DNA of 64,000 nucleotides from Pomphorhynchus laevis (GCA_012934845.2 WNNJ02001885.1:35736-99735), one strand, 5' to 3'. Shown: positions 24,001 through 35,241, numbered from the stretch's first letter. Numbers and translations: made by a program. Notes: a model not told the origin generated them from the letters alone.

Positions 24001-25077
24001 CATATTTAAAACATTTGTTAAAGCATGTAATATTTTTATGCTTTGATTTCTAAATGTAATGCTGAGATATTTATGTGATCAATTTATTCTCACTCTAAAT
24101 TTTATTTAATAAAACTCCTTTAAAACACCGTTCCAATTTCATTGAATGTGCTTGCAATTACACAAATCTGTTTTATTAAAGGTATATAAAGTTAATTCAC
24201 AGTCAAAACTTAGCATGTAAAAATTGATTGCATCGAAAGAAAATTTTAATTCATTGCATATCGATTCAATCTTAAATATGAATTGTTAAGAAATTAGTTT
24301 TCCATTTTTAACTATAAAAATAGTTAAATAGTTAGTTAAATATTTCTGCTTATTAAATCAAAAACCATAAGCAATGTACATTACAATACGTTGAATTATC
24401 TTAATATATAATGTTTAATTTTTATATATTGCAATATTATTTTTAAGAAAGCTTTTATTTTTGTATCTTTAAATTACAAACAGTACGGAAGGACTAACGT
24501 TTGTTCCTTGACTAGAATTGAGTGTAACTTATAAAATACAATATTTGTTCTATAATTTATATGATATTTAATACTAAATGCTTCAGAAATTGTTTGCTGC
24601 AATATAAAAATATTAAATAATAACTTTTTAAAATAAAATTACAAAAAATCACAATTAATAACATTAATAAATATTTATGTAAATTGTTATTAAATATAAT
24701 AATATTATTGATTGCTTTAATTTTATTTTACAGAATTTAATTACTAATTGAAAATCATTACCTTGTACGGATTCTGTTGAAGTGTTTGCAATGTTGTTTC
24801 TCAAATGATTATCCTCACTCTCCGGAAAATCATCATCGTCGCTGAAATATGTAGCCGACATTCTTGAGTCCAGAGCCTTAAAAGTAAGATATGATGGTCC
24901 TTCATTATCGGATAAATTTGTGGATGCTATATCCGTTTGATTCTCCTTCAATTGACTGTTATGCGTAGCATCTTGTTGAATATTAAATTCGATCGAATTC
25001 ATAGTTGTTGTTTTTGAAGTCGGTATAAGGTTAATATCTTCTACGATTTTCTGTTCATCGTTAAATGATTTGATCAT
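11752..25077 (-). CDS. SLC34: Sodium-dependent phosphate cotransporter, SLC34 family (11 exons)
   Basis: Electrochemically driven Na/inorganic phosphate symporter of the plasma membrane. Coding exons in transcript order: 25077-24762, 20708-20544, 19389-19246, 18448-18360, 18280-18178, 15797-15682, 15597-15462, 15416-15202, 13704-13473, 13424-13259, 12046-11752; together 1977 nt, 658 aa plus TGA, all phases consistent. Both inverted-repeat QSSS motifs of the family are present (residues 192-195 and 438-441, the second as [10 protein letters not shown]). Other hallmarks: [68 protein letters not shown] and [13 protein letters not shown]. The extracellular loop (exon 7) has five N-glycosylation sequons and the conserved cysteine pair. 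Length is close to vertebrate SLC34 (about 640-690 aa). Introns range from 45 nt to 4.05 kb; nine are GT-AG and one GC-AG. The acidic N-terminal 105 residues are not conserved. Confidence in the family is very high; in the first exon somewhat lower. Confidence 0.95.
13259..13424 (-). CDS. SLC34: SLC34 exon 10
   Basis: Residues 506-560. [20 protein letters not shown] and [18 protein letters not shown], the last conserved membrane region. Acceptor AACTTTTAG after a 48-nt intron; donor GTAAGT. Confidence 0.93.
13473..13704 (-). CDS. SLC34: SLC34 exon 9 (second QSSS motif)
   Basis: Residues 429-505. [11 protein letters not shown], then [20 protein letters not shown] and [11 protein letters not shown]. 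The acceptor is ATTTAAG. The exon must end at G-13473 to keep frame with exon 10, which makes the donor GCAAGT rather than GT. Confidence 0.93.
15202..15416 (-). CDS. SLC34: SLC34 exon 8
   Basis: Residues 357-428. [10 protein letters not shown] and a long hydrophobic segment are followed by [20 protein letters not shown], matching the VIKKTINTDFPFPFAWL block. Acceptor CATTTTAG after a 45-nt intron; donor GTAAGT. Confidence 0.94.
15462..15597 (-). CDS. SLC34: SLC34 exon 7 (glycosylated extracellular loop)
   Basis: Residues 312-356. Sequons NWT, NIS, NAT, NET and NES, plus RKLWCKE with the first loop cysteine. The second cysteine codon (after LIP) is split: T from this exon and GT from the next. 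The donor is GTATAT; another GT five bases further on would bring a stop in the next exon, so this one is preferred. Not preceded by a Met, hence easily missed by ORF calling. Confidence 0.85.
15682..15797 (-). CDS. SLC34: SLC34 exon 6
   Basis: Residues 273-311, ending [15 protein letters not shown], which matches the VITKPFTKLIVQ block at the start of the large extracellular loop. Acceptor GTATTTAG, donor GTAAGT. The 2.38-kb intron before it holds the hammerhead-like sequence at 16326-16412 and hairpin elements. Confidence 0.92.
16326..16412 (+). ncRNA. Hammerhead-ribozyme-like sequence, type III order (decayed core)
   Basis: Helix III pairs GTGTTGGT-T-GT (16326-16336) with ACACCAACAC (16403-16412): ten base pairs and one bulged T. 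It leads straight into C-16337, so the cleavage triplet is GTC. Helix I can be formed between GGCGG..CC after the site and GGTA..CCGTC before the core. The core reads CTGATAA (16380-16386) where CTGATGA is expected, then a short ACA/TGT helix II, then CGAAAC (16399-16404). Order, GTC, helix III and the CGAAAC box fit a hammerhead; two G-to-A changes in the core region suggest it is a relic. It lies in SLC34 intron 5 on the opposite strand. Confidence 0.5.
17386..17451. mobile_element. Half copy of hairpin MITE
   Basis: One arm of the hairpin element described at 17537-17702: AGCTGGATCAAAG at the left, then TATTTCGCTA and CTGTTAGCATCTTCAGAAAA. The partner arm is missing. Located in SLC34 intron 5. 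Confidence 0.65.
17537..17702. mobile_element. Hairpin MITE with ATTGGAGCTGGATCAAAG ends
   Basis: An almost perfect 166-bp palindrome. Terminal inverted repeats are ATTGGAGCTGGATCAAAG and its complement, and the arms read TTTCGCTAACTTCTGTTAGC followed by a TTCAGAAAA turn. No coding capacity. Other copies or half copies: 17386, 27528, 35021, 56824. Beyond the right end lies a short unique segment (TTGATACTGATCCATTA in reverse) also seen beside two other copies, so the mobile unit may be slightly larger on one side. Confidence 0.75.
18178..18280 (-). CDS. SLC34: SLC34 exon 5
   Basis: Residues 239-272, with [18 protein letters not shown] and the following hydrophobic VIVQLPLEV. The alanine pair in FAGAT that marks electrogenic SLC34 members is present. 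Acceptor ATTTTAG, donor GTAATT. Confidence 0.93.
18360..18448 (-). CDS. SLC34: SLC34 exon 4
   Basis: Residues 209-238, containing [19 protein letters not shown], the conserved segment after the first QSSS. Acceptor ATTGTATAG, donor GTAATG. The following intron is only 79 nt. Confidence 0.93.
18463..18540. repeat. Short tandem repeat, GGAATATAAATTTGAT unit
   Basis: Four imperfect copies of a 16-20 bp unit in SLC34 intron 3. Confidence 0.6.
18817..18938. repeat. 14-bp minisatellite, nine copies
   Basis: Nine exact head-to-tail copies of AGCTACTTAAATAT (starts every 14 bases from 18817 to 18929), the last one degenerate. Located in SLC34 intron 3. Confidence 0.9.
19246..19389 (-). CDS. SLC34: SLC34 exon 3 (first QSSS motif)
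   Basis: Residues 161-208. Carries [17 protein letters not shown], the first half of the inverted-repeat transport core, followed by IIVSMVSAG. Acceptor CTCTTAAG, donor GTAAGT. Confidence 0.95.
19670..20005 (-). mobile_element. LINE fragment, C-terminal part of ORF2
   Basis: A block clearly richer in G+C than its surroundings. On the minus strand it reads [20 protein letters not shown], later [16 protein letters not shown]. The pattern IESLGS..ddA...L..L and AVQRGNAAC is typical of the C-terminal end of retrotransposon reverse transcriptases found in many invertebrate genomes. No catalytic domain is present. Sits in SLC34 intron 2. Confidence 0.5.
20544..20708 (-). CDS. SLC34: SLC34 exon 2 (first membrane segment)
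   Basis: Residues 106-160. A lysine/arginine-rich stretch ([10 protein letters not shown]) leads into the first hydrophobic segment with [19 protein letters not shown], a highly conserved SLC34 block. Acceptor CTTTTTAG, donor GTAAGC. Confidence 0.93.
21030..21535 (-). repeat. 314-bp tandem repeat carrying a hammerhead-like core, 1.6 copies
   Basis: The segment beginning AAGAACGACGATAACA at 21365 repeats the one at 21051, a period of 314 bp; the second copy stops near 21535. Besides the core (separate entry) each copy has a strong GGTACTAG/CTAGTACC hairpin. Tandem repeats of 200-400 bp with a hammerhead are what retrozymes look like. Located in SLC34 intron 1, on the same strand as the transporter transcript. 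Confidence 0.7.
21376..21418 (-). ncRNA. Hammerhead-ribozyme-like core, type I order
   Basis: On the minus strand CTGATGAG (21418-21411) is followed by helix II GTCAT/ATGAC with a TGTG loop, then GAAAC (21397-21393), then helix III ACGGTAT/ATACTGT with a TAA loop, and a GTT triplet (21379-21377). This is the exact order and spacing of a hammerhead. In the copy 314 bp away helix III reads ACGATAT/ATATTGT: a G-C pair has become A-T, a compensatory change, while that copy's core is damaged. I could not find a convincing helix I, so activity is doubtful. Confidence 0.5.
24762..25077 (-). CDS. SLC34: SLC34 exon 1 (N-terminal cytoplasmic tail)
   Basis: Residues 1-105 and the first base of codon 106. 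Hydrophilic and acidic (a cluster [11 protein letters not shown] near its end), as expected for the variable cytoplasmic N terminus. The ATG at 25077 is preceded in frame by TAG, and an acceptor-like TTTGCTTAG lies 7 bases upstream, so either a 5' UTR exon or a trans-spliced leader is joined there. The donor GTAATG after 24762 gives the phase needed by exon 2. Confidence 0.8.
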
Positions 25078-27527
25078 ACGAGGCTAAGCAAAGGAAAAAC
25101 AGCACATTAAAGAACGTGAAATACTTTTGTTTGTGGAATTTATGACCGAAATAATTAGGAATTCGTGTCTTGTTTGAAATATTTTATACTTCTACGATTG
25201 TGATGTATTAAAATACCAGGGAATTTGTTAAATAGAGAAAACCGAATCTTCGAATCGACTATTAAATTGTGAAATGACTGTTTACTTGCTACAAACTAAC
25301 ACTGAAAAATGAAACTACGTTTGAAAAACATTCAAAAGGGTAACGTATTATAAATAGGTTAATGCCCCACATGAATACGTCAAGCAATCGAAAATATTCA
25401 ATACTAACTTACTGAGAGAGCCAAAATGCAACGAAATAATAATAATTTGATGGTATTGCATGGAAAAGACCAAAATTAAAACTAAAGAATGGGCTGCATC
25501 AATTTGTGGAACCTCCGATGTGTTATGTGGCAAACATGACTTTAGCAATAGTTCAGCTGAATTTTATCACTGAAATGCTCCGCTCCTAGATTGAACTCAA
25601 ATGTGATATATGCCAAACACATTTTCTCAACACATGACAATTACGAATGCTGTCGTAATGGCAATCGACAGTTTACAGTTGACATTAAGAATCATGTGTT
25701 TAAAATAATGATTCTTAAGTGTGAAACAGGGTGAATGAAAATTTAAATTCACTTTTTGTGAAAATTTGAGGCAATTAAGCGTCTTTGATCAAGCAAATCA
25801 GAAGCAACAGAAAATATTGTTGCCAACTAAAATATTGATGATGTTTAAATTATTATATCGAAATGCTTTAACTTTTTTGTAATTTATTTTGAAAATAATT
25901 TTAAATAGTTTAAGTAGAAATAATTCATTAAAAAAATTAATTAACTTTTGCTTTAAATTTTGATTTAAATGAATTTGTTTTGACATTTATTGTTATTTTT
26001 AAGCTTAATAATGTCTTTTTTAAAAGTAAAATAAAAGTTGAATTTTCGGATCATCGTGTTGTAATAATTATAAATAAAAAATATAAAAAATATAATTAAT
26101 TCGAAATTTAGACAAACTAATTAATTATGTTTCATTATTTTTTCCATATGTTCAAAGTAGAACTGTTCAATTATTTGTAAGTAAAGGTTGAATTTTGACT
26201 ATAATCGTAATTATCTTAATGTATATAAGATAACATATGAATTTACGATTAATTTAAAATATGAAATTTAAAAGATTTACAATAAAATACCAAACTTGCG
26301 ATCACAATTATCAAATTAACATTTGATAAATTATTATTGATTTCGATTTATTTAAAATTATTTATAATTTAAAACAGTCTACAACAAGCTAGACCAAAGC
26401 TACAACCCGTGAGTGTAGACTATCTTTGCTATTAAAATTAAGACTAATTTAAATTGAATTTAAAATTGTTAGGAATGATTAATTAATCGAAACAATTGTG
26501 AATTGTTTCAGTAATTGCAATTTTAAATTTCAACTTTCATCTAACTTCAAATAACTTCAATCTTCTATGACAGATTTAGTCTAAATGTGAGAAAAATTCA
26601 TTTTGAAATTATCGTTTCCTTAATCCACATTTAAAATGCCAAGCGGTTCCCTCTTTGCTGTATAATGATATTTTAAGACAAATATTTCAAAAAAGCACAA
26701 TCTGTATTTTACTGACCTGTATTTATAAGCCGTTACAGTTAGATTTATTTGATATAGTAGTTATTTCAGTGTTACAACATACTTTGTTTATATAGACTCT
26801 CGTTTGAGACAGAGTTTATATCGTTTAGGTAAAATGATGACTCAATTCATTCTATCTGTGTGTGATAATTTCTTACGCTACATGTGATTTTCGAAACGCA
26901 ATAGCTACAGAAATGGAATACATATGCCACTCTGAATTAAAACACCCTTTCTTATTCATGTGGTAGCCTCAAATCACATTAAAAAGAACATATCCATCTA
27001 CTTTAAGCGTTTAAAGATACCATGATAAGGGCACTTCGTCTTCTCAATTTACTTTCTCCAAAAATGTTAGATAGTAATGACACTTCGTAAAGTATCATCG
27101 TTTACATATTATCTTTAAAACAATGATACCGTTAGTGGTTTCATTATTTGTGAATAATAACTTTTAGTAAATGAAAGACATTTATTTCAACGCTAAAAAA
27201 CCTTTTCGGACTTTTGTACTTAGTCAGAGGCATAGGCAAACACTACGAGTAATAAGAAATTTAATAGTTAACGGTGTATTTACGCATTATATTAAAATAT
27301 ATGTCAAAGAAGCCTAAATTTATTAAAACGAAATTTCATAATATTTCAAGTGAGTAATCTGCTTTACTCAATATTAAACCTATAAAAAAGTAAAAAATCT
27401 TAAAACAATTCACGATCTCTTACTAAATACTTTATATTTATGTACAGAATGAGAAATAAAACAAACTCGGTTGAACAATTAATAGTCTTTTAAAAAGTTG
27501 ATACTGATCCATTATTGATAAACAATT
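25078..27527. other. Spacer upstream of SLC34
   Basis: About 2.4 kb of AT-rich DNA. The promoter of SLC34 must lie here or further upstream, but I see no recognisable element. Short frames on both strands lack codon bias, splice context and similarity to known families. Confidence 0.4.
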
Positions 27528-27697
27528 ATTGGAGCTGGATCAAAGGAAAATAGAAATTGATTTTGGTATTTCGCTAACTACTGTTAACAACATCAGAAAA
27601 TTACAGGTAATTTTCATCAGGTAATTTTCTGATAATGCTAACAGTAGTAAGCGAAATATCAAAAACAATTTCTACTTTCCTTCGATCCTGCCCCAAT
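27528..27697. mobile_element. Hairpin MITE copy
   Basis: Palindrome with the ATTGGAGCTGGATCAAAG end on the left and a slightly altered CCTGCCCCAAT on the right; arms contain TTTCGCTAACTACTGTTA and its complement. The unique flank TTGATACTGATCCATTA lies just outside on the left. Confidence 0.72.
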
Positions 27698-28529
27698 AAT
27701 TATTAATTAATAGTTTATATACAATTATTAATATGAATTTAAATCTATTTCCCAATTACGCTTGCAGTCGCTTTTTTGTTTCCTATTCTTGTTTCTTTTT
27801 TGTATATATAATTGTTAAATTAAATTACTGTTTTATAAATAAATGCAATTATATTTCGTATAATTTAGGAAATATAAATTTTTTACACATTCGTAAATTA
27901 TTTAAATAACAGTATTTTGAAATCAACGAAATAATTACGACTTAGTTATCACAAAATCAGATAAGGTGGTAAATTTATAATCAGATAAATTTATTACAAA
28001 TTTATTTATAAACTTTATCTGCTTATAAAAGCAGATAAAGGTGATTTATATTTTACATTTGGGAAAGCGATATTAAATGGTGAATAGTTTTCTAAACTAA
28101 TCATACTCTTATCATCCAAAACGAGATTAATTTATTAATAAATTATGTACTGATAATAAAAATATTTTCTGTACATATATTGTTAAATATTGTTATTTAA
28201 AATTTAAATATTGTTATTTAAATAATTTACGGATGTGTTTGAAACTTAAATTATGCGAATAGTAATATTTGAATAGTAATAAACAATAAAATCAATAGAC
28301 AATAATGAAAAATAAATGTAATTATATTTCGTATAATTTAGATTTTAAACCTAGATATAATATTTTATATTATAGTATAATATTTTATATATAATATTTT
28401 TTATTATATTATATTTTATCGTATAATTTAAGTTCTAAACCTACATATAATATTTTGTATTATATGCATTAAATATGAAATATATTAAATATATTAAAAT
28501 ATGCATCTATTAAATTATTTAAATGATTT

Positions 28530-29300
28530 TGAAGAAAGCCAATATCATTACATATTGTTGCAATTCTTAAAATTTAATTATTTAATGTATTATATTTTAT
28601 ATTATATGGTATGCATGAATGCTCATGCAAAAATATGTTTCTTGTAAATTTAAATATGTCATTTTTACAATATAAATTAAAAATAGTTTTAATTTATGTT
28701 AATTTGATGTTCATTTCTTGATATATACTTTCTTATCTTCAATTGGAACACCTTTTATTTGTCAAAATATAGATACTTTTAAAAAGATTTATATAGCATG
28801 CAGAAATACTCATGCAAAAATATGTTTCTTGTAAATTTAAATATGCCATTTTTACTATATAAATTAAAAGTAGATTTAATTTATGTTAATTTGATGTTAA
28901 TATCAAGATATATGCTTTCTTTATCATTAATATTGGTTTTGTTAAGAATAAGGCTTTCTGGATAAATTTGTTCACTAATTGAATAAAAATTGCTAGAATT
29001 AAATACACATATATCATCAATGTATCGAAACATATATTTCATATATTTATATAATTTAGATTTAGTTTTTACACAGTTATGAACAAATTGATATTCTATA
29101 AATCTTAAAAATAAGTCAGCTATAATTGGACTACTATTACCTCCCATTAAAACACCTTTCTCTTTTCTAAATATAGATGTCCATACTTTTAAATAATTTT
29201 GATTTATTGAAATATTTAAGGATTCTATAAATTCAATTTTATCCATATATTTATATTTACTTGATGGTTTAATTTTTGTTAGATATGCGTTATAGTTAAT
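28530..29300 (-). mobile_element. Penelope-like element fragment (reverse transcriptase core)
   Basis: A 121-codon minus-strand frame (29246-28881) contains GVLMGGNSSPIIADLFL, the polymerase active site FRYIDDICVF and the thumb start YPESLILNKTN...YLDI. This combination fits Penelope-like retroelements rather than LINEs. A 57.4-kb copy of the same family overlaps it (KYMDKIE...NYLKVWTSI). About 230 bp of the downstream part is duplicated within the fragment. The element is broken and lacks both ends. Confidence 0.65.
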
Positions 29301-29939
29301 ATAACATATATAGATGTATATATTTTTCCGAATATAAGATTAATTAATTTTTTTAGCACTTTCTTTATATTTGCTAAATATTCTATAAAGCTTACAATAA
29401 GTCAGCTATCAATTTAATTTTTCCATATATTTACTTGATGGTTTAATTTTTGTGAAAGATACGTTATGTTTATGAAATATAGTTTGTGTTTATGAATATA
29501 GTCTCATGTGTTTATGAATATAGTTTCATGTGTTTATGAAATATAGTTTGACTATTATGCTGTATATTATATATATGTTGCTTAAACCTAGTTTTTAATA
29601 TTTGATATGTTTTTCTTATATATTACAATCCACATGTACATCGTATAAGATACACTACACCTGCGGTATGCAGTTACAATTATTATTAATATTTAATGAA
29701 AAGCATTTGTTTGTCGTATTACTTACAATACAATTATTATTTATAACATCACAAACTATACAATTTTTTCTGTTACATTTAAAAGATCTAAACTTAAAAT
29801 CATTAGTACTTACGTATGCTTCCAATCTGGTTGAGTACCTGTAACTTTTAAGAGTACGTATTTTCTAAAAGTACTACGTATTTTTCCAATTCTAAGTCAT
29901 AATTTTTAATGTTGCTTTTTAATCAATTATTTCAGCTGT

Positions 29940-31060
29940 AAATAAACTAGTATTTCTAGGTATTCACTTGGATAATAACCTGCATCATAAATCAGAATCA
30001 TAAAATTATTAATATCATTAAAGCTAAAACATAACCTTTAAGTTGAACATTAAGGGTGTAAATATATCTCATTTGAAATTTGATGTCATTAAATATCTTG
30101 CTTGTATTTAATAACTAAGACGATAACATGCATCTCGATCCCTTCATTCGTGATAAAACTAGGTCTTCAAATATTTTTCTCCGTGATATTCATCTCGTAA
30201 TAAATTCTCTAGATTTTAGTTCTTGTAAATATCTTATGTCCTCCCTTCTTTTCCCACGTATTGATTACTGTCTTAGCCTTCTAGTCTTCTATTCAAAGTC
30301 ATCCCTTAAACCTCTTCAGCGCCTCATTAAAACTGCTGTGCGCATCCTTTTTCGACTTCGTAAATTCGATCATATATCTTCCTATTTATCAAAACTTTGA
30401 TGGTTAAGTATTGAACATCGCATTCGTTTTCGTCTGTTTTGTCTAACTTATCGCCTTCTCCATTGCAATTCTCCTTCTTATCTCTATCTGCCAACTCTAA
30501 GTGAATCTCGCTCTCTTTATACTCACCTACGTTCATGTGCTTCTCTTCTACTACACGTACCTCTTCACTCAACCAACTTCGACCGTCGATCCTTACTTAT
30601 CGCTGCTCCTCTACTTTGGAATTCCTTACCTGATCATCTGCGATCATCATCCTCACTCCAATTTTTCAAAAGCAACTAAAATCGATGCTACTAAACTATT
30701 AACTTTTTTTATCTGTTTCGCTTTTGTGGGCTTGTAAGCACACAGTCCGTGTGCATTTGCCACATTAAAAAAACTTTCAAATTAAACTTTCAAAATAGGC
30801 TTTAATTAACTACAATCCATGCTACTAAACGAATAATTTTTTTCAATCTGTTTCGCTTTTGTGGGCTTGTAAGCGCGCAGTCTGTTTGCATTTGCCACAT
30901 TAAAAACTCTTATTTATAAAAATCTACCACCTTCACTCCACACACTATGCGACCCAGCTATTCGCCATTACATGGTCTCTTAAATGTGATCACGTGAAGC
31001 AGTTTATATTTTAAAGTGTAAGCACCTTGGGATAAAAACTTTTTCCTTTTTCTTAAAGTT
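29940..31060 (+). mobile_element. CR1/L2-type LINE fragment, 3' end
   Basis: Frame pieces read VFLGIHLDNNL, PRIDYCLSLLVFYSKSSLKP, RKFDHISSYLSKL, LLIAAPLLWNSLPDHLRS and LQFFKS, the conserved C-terminal series of CR1/L2 ORF2 proteins (IDYCNSLL...LQ...RKFDHI...AAP.LWNSLP). The 3' UTR carries an about 135-bp segment twice (30680-30772 and 30815-30908, both with TTTGCCACATTAAA). It ends near AAGCACCTTGGGATAAAAAC, similar to L2-type 3' ends. Reading frame broken several times. Confidence 0.7.
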
Positions 31061-31523
31061 TAATTCATCAAACGTGCTTGAAAATTAGCAGAAAAATAAT
31101 AATAATAACGTCGTAACTAATATATAGTTTCAATATTTTTGGCAATGGTCATATTACCGGAAAAACAAAGTCCACATGTCAATAATAACTTATCAGTAAA
31201 ACAAATCAGCCAACCGAGTTACGTATTTAATAAGATAAATAAAATTAAAAAAATAATATCATTCAATAACCATTATTAACTAGCTGGATTTTAGCTTCCG
31301 AGGTTAGAACACAATTCAATGTGGCTAAGCAAAATATAAACAGCAGTGTTCACAAACTTCAGATAATTTTATTTGGCCTTTTAACTAAATTAAATTCGTT
31401 AGTTATAAACATCTATACAAGGTTTGAACAATTTTAATTGGGAAAATGTGAGCAGTCAGCTTTATAAACATTTAGTAATAGCAATGAAAATATTAATTAA
31501 GGTTTTAGTTGTATGCGGTAATA

Positions 31524-32114
31524 TCAGTAATCATATATTCTGCCCTGATAGTGAAAGTGTGCGCAAGATGTTTCTGCTCGAGAATGACGGGCGTCTTCAT
31601 AAATGATCGTTTCCTCATAAATAACACGACCTTTCCTATCGTAAGCCGACGGTAAATTCCATTTATATCGCCGTTGATGATTAACATCATTTTTGTTTCG
31701 CTTGTACCGCAATTTTATTTCTTCGGGTGCTTCGGTATTATCGTCACGATAATAAAACAATCTACCAAATGGACTCTTATCCTTTAAGAAACCGGCTCCG
31801 TGATTTTTTACATTGTTCGTCACTTTCTTGACATGTGATATCAAGTGGCCATTATCACTCTGCCTAGATGATCTGAATTTCTTATTTTCATTATCACTAT
31901 TTAATACTGGCAAATTTTCCATATTCATGCTTAATGTGGACAACGCGGTGCTAAACGCAGTCTTCTTCTTATCAACAACGTTGAAATTTATGCTATCACA
32001 GTTTTCACCTATCTCATCTGTACTTTCACTAATCGATAAATTACCGTTCAGTATGGTCACACTACTCATTGGCATTGTTTCTACGCTACAGTTTCCTTTC
32101 TTCGTTAAATCCAT
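31524..32114 (-). CDS. Hypothetical basic protein, single exon
   Basis: 196 codons from ATG (32114) to TGA. I do not recognise a family. The N-terminal 60 residues are polar and serine-rich; the C-terminal half is basic and aromatic, with KSPFGRLFYYRDD, KLRYKRNK, RRYKWNLPSAYDRKGR and EETIIYEDARH. No signal peptide or membrane segment. Base composition is richer in G+C than the flanks and the frame is much longer than chance frames nearby, which supports a real gene. It could be an intronless gene or the last exon of a longer one, although no clear acceptor precedes the ATG. Confidence 0.5.
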   Translation of the reverse strand: MDLTKKGNCSVETMPMSSVTILNGNLSISESTDEIGENCDSINFNVVDKKKTAFSTALSTLSMNMENLPVLNSDNENKKFRSSRQSDNGHLISHVKKVTNNVKNHGAGFLKDKSPFGRLFYYRDDNTEAPEEIKLRYKRNKNDVNHQRRYKWNLPSAYDRKGRVIYEETIIYEDARHSRAETSCAHFHYQGRIYDY

Positions 32115-33204
32115 TATAAAACGATTGGAGAAGCTAAATTTTACTAGAAACGTTGTATTTTAGTAGTATTTTCGATGAGAAACACGTGTTTTAGTAATAG
32201 CATGTTACCCAATTGAAATCGGTACAATGTTTTCTACAAACAACAGAAAACAGGGATACAATAAACTTTAACTTTTCATCAGCTGTTATAAAATAAATTA
32301 CAGAGCATGCATTTATCTTTGACTATAACCAGGTTCTAAATTTAGTAGACAACGTAAGCTATTGAATATGTTAATTCGGTTTTGTATAAATCAGCGAACC
32401 CAAATAGTATGCTTGAAATTAACTTTATCGTGCAAAGTTTGTAGTTTCACACTACAAACTAATTTACAAGAGACGTTAAGATAATGAATAAGATCGTTGT
32501 AGGTTATTAAACTAAATTATTGAATTTAGTTTAATAATTAATTTATAGCATAAATGCTGTTCATGAATGTGATTGAAGAATATAAATTAAGGACTCAAGT
32601 TAGATGTTGAATTTTCAATGAACGATGATTATTTTTAATCATGCAGTGCTATTAAAATACAATATTTCATTTTATTTCCTTTAGTAAGCATACAAGAAAT
32701 AAAAAATCTTCATCAACAAAGAAGGTATAAATGTGATCTTTGAGTTTGCATGTAAAATGAATATAATGTTACATTACAAGGTTTACATTGAGTCATTTAT
32801 ATTTTTATAAATGACTCAATGATTTTTATATATTTATGTTCATTTATAAAAACTATTTCATCTTAATAGCTCGTACGTTATTGATGAAAAATAGTGATAC
32901 CGTAATTTTAACTATATATAATTCAAATCAGCTAACTGAGTCTACGTATTTAATATAATTATAAAATAAACAAAACATAATAATGCTAAATCAAAATTTA
33001 ATAATTAAATAATAAAATTAATAATTGTTTTTAGATTTTCTATAATTTAAATCAAGTTAAAATAAAAAATTGAAATTTAAAATAAACGTCATTTTTATGA
33101 ATGCAAATTTTATGAAATTTTAAGAAATATATTAGTTCTCTCAACCTTTTGGTTTATATTATAATTCTTTTGAATTGTATTATAGATTATTCCTGAATAA
33201 TCTA

Positions 33205-33440
33205 TAATATCATTTAGAGGTAAGTTCTAAATGCATGTTAAGAAGACGAGCATTGGGAAATAAGATATCTACACAGCTCTTACAATTCCAAGCTTCACGT
33301 ATCCACTTTTCTTCGGGTACGTGTAAATCAAGCTCTATGGATAAAAAGTATTCTACTAGTTGATTAAATTTTTCGGGAATCGGATTTGCAAATCGTGCGT
33401 TAAAGTCCCCAGCAGCAATTATTAATTTGGAATTTGACAT
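33205..33440 (-). mobile_element. LINE endonuclease fragment
   Basis: The minus frame begins SKLIIAAGDFNARF, matching the GDFNA motif of the APE-type endonuclease in non-LTR retrotransposons, and continues with CVDILFPNARLLN, close to the SxIDLIFxN block. Only this piece remains; no reverse transcriptase is attached. Confidence 0.55.
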
Positions 33441-33449
33441 ATTCGAGAT

Positions 33450-35020
33450 GGCTTGAAAATTTTCATCAATTTATATTAATTTCATTTGATATAATATTAA
33501 TAATTAGCATTATAATATTATAATTGTTAATAATTACAATTAATAACAAAAAAATTGATACACTATTTTTGAAACAAACATTTGCGTGCTTCATTAGTTA
33601 ATTTATGTTAATTTAATTTATTTAAGTTACTTTTTAAATTTTTAAAGATTATGGCTTGCGCTACTGAAATATAGAAATTTAATTTTATTTGTTAACTACT
33701 TTGGCTTATTGTACTAACTTGGTAAAATAGTATGCGATTAAAAATTAATTCTCATTAAAATAATTTTTTAATTAAAAAGTTTGAGATTGAAATTAATTTT
33801 TAATAATTCAAAGTTAACTCATTTTTTGGTGATTTCATGTCTGCAAGATCACACATTAAATTTCTAAAGATTACAGGCTTGCGCTGTTACAATATAGAAA
33901 ATATTTATGGAAACAATTTATGGCTTGATATATTTTTAATGAATAAAATGAGTTATAATCAATTATCATCACATTAATTGATATAAATTGAATGATATGA
34001 ATTGTTTTATAAATTTGTTGTTTACTCTTAAAAATTATTATCAAAGGAGAGAGGGAATAGAATTTTTATCGAAAGAATCTTTTTTTTCAATAAAAATTAT
34101 ACTTTTTGAATATATGTATTCTTATTGTTTTGTATAATATATTACTTGATTTGTACGAATCAAGTAACATTCTTGCAAAGTGATTATATTAAGTCATACC
34201 TTTTACTTGTTCCCACATTTCATATTAGACAATATAGTTGCATTTAATTTTAAATAAAATTAATTGTAAAATTATATATTGTATATGAGCCTACTAGTGT
34301 TTATGGAGTAATTTAGAAACTGATATAATCAATGTCACAGGGACTGATTAAATTCCAGGGCGCCTTATAAAAATTCCAGAGGTACAGACATTATTTTCAC
34401 TCTTAAACTATTATAGCGATCAATCATGTCATTTTTATTTCTTTTATTTCTTTTAAGATTGTGGCAGAAACTACTGTAATATTGTAAAACTCTTATTTCT
34501 GCAAAATGACAGAGAAATCTCGATTCATTTAAATTGAAACAAAAAAATGGTTTATAAACATGAAATTATATAAATATTGAGAAATTGATAAATGAAAATA
34601 AAAATATATGCAATATAATAGCAAATTACTTAACTCAAGCTACATATATTGTACTATAAATTAATTTTAAAAATCGAAATATATACTAAATAATTTTTAT
34701 AGCCCGGTATTTTCATGAACAGATTAAAATAGATATCATACAATGTATTTGAATATAGATTATAATCAATAAAATAAATGCATAATTATTAGAGCTTCAA
34801 AATATTATGGTAATTATTTTTGTGTTGTTTCTAAACTAATTTTTAATCATCCTTTTTATTGCGTTTTGTGTACCTTCAAAAGTTGCCGATATCGTGTCAC
34901 AACAATCCAAACAACACTGAAAACAGCGAGTTATCGCAAACAACAGCAGCACCTGCCAAAGCAAATGGCGGCGATCGTTTTGAACGTTTTTATATAAGCA
35001 TGTACATTAAAAAAATTGCA
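33450..35020. other. AT-rich spacer
   Basis: Very AT-rich; no exon, RNA gene or element recognised. A short GC-richer island lies near 34900-34990. Confidence 0.4.
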
Positions 35021-35090
35021 ATTTTCTGAAGATGCTAACAGAAGTTAGCGAAATATTAAAAACAATTTCTTCCTTTGATCCAGCTCCAAT
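35021..35090. mobile_element. Half copy of hairpin MITE
   Basis: ATTTTCTGAAGATGCTAACA through GAAGTTAGCGAAAT to CCAGCTCCAAT matches the right arm of the element at 17537-17702. The left arm is absent. It ends about 150 bp before the RRM gene. Confidence 0.65.
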
Positions 35091-35241
35091 AATTCATGTC
35101 AGATTATTGAATTTTTATTAACGGACCAATAAACAATATAATTCAATATCTATAATACATTTAGCGCCATTATAACGATTTAATATAGACAATTAATATT
35201 TTAAGGAAGAAACAAATTTATTTTTCATTGTTGTTCGATTG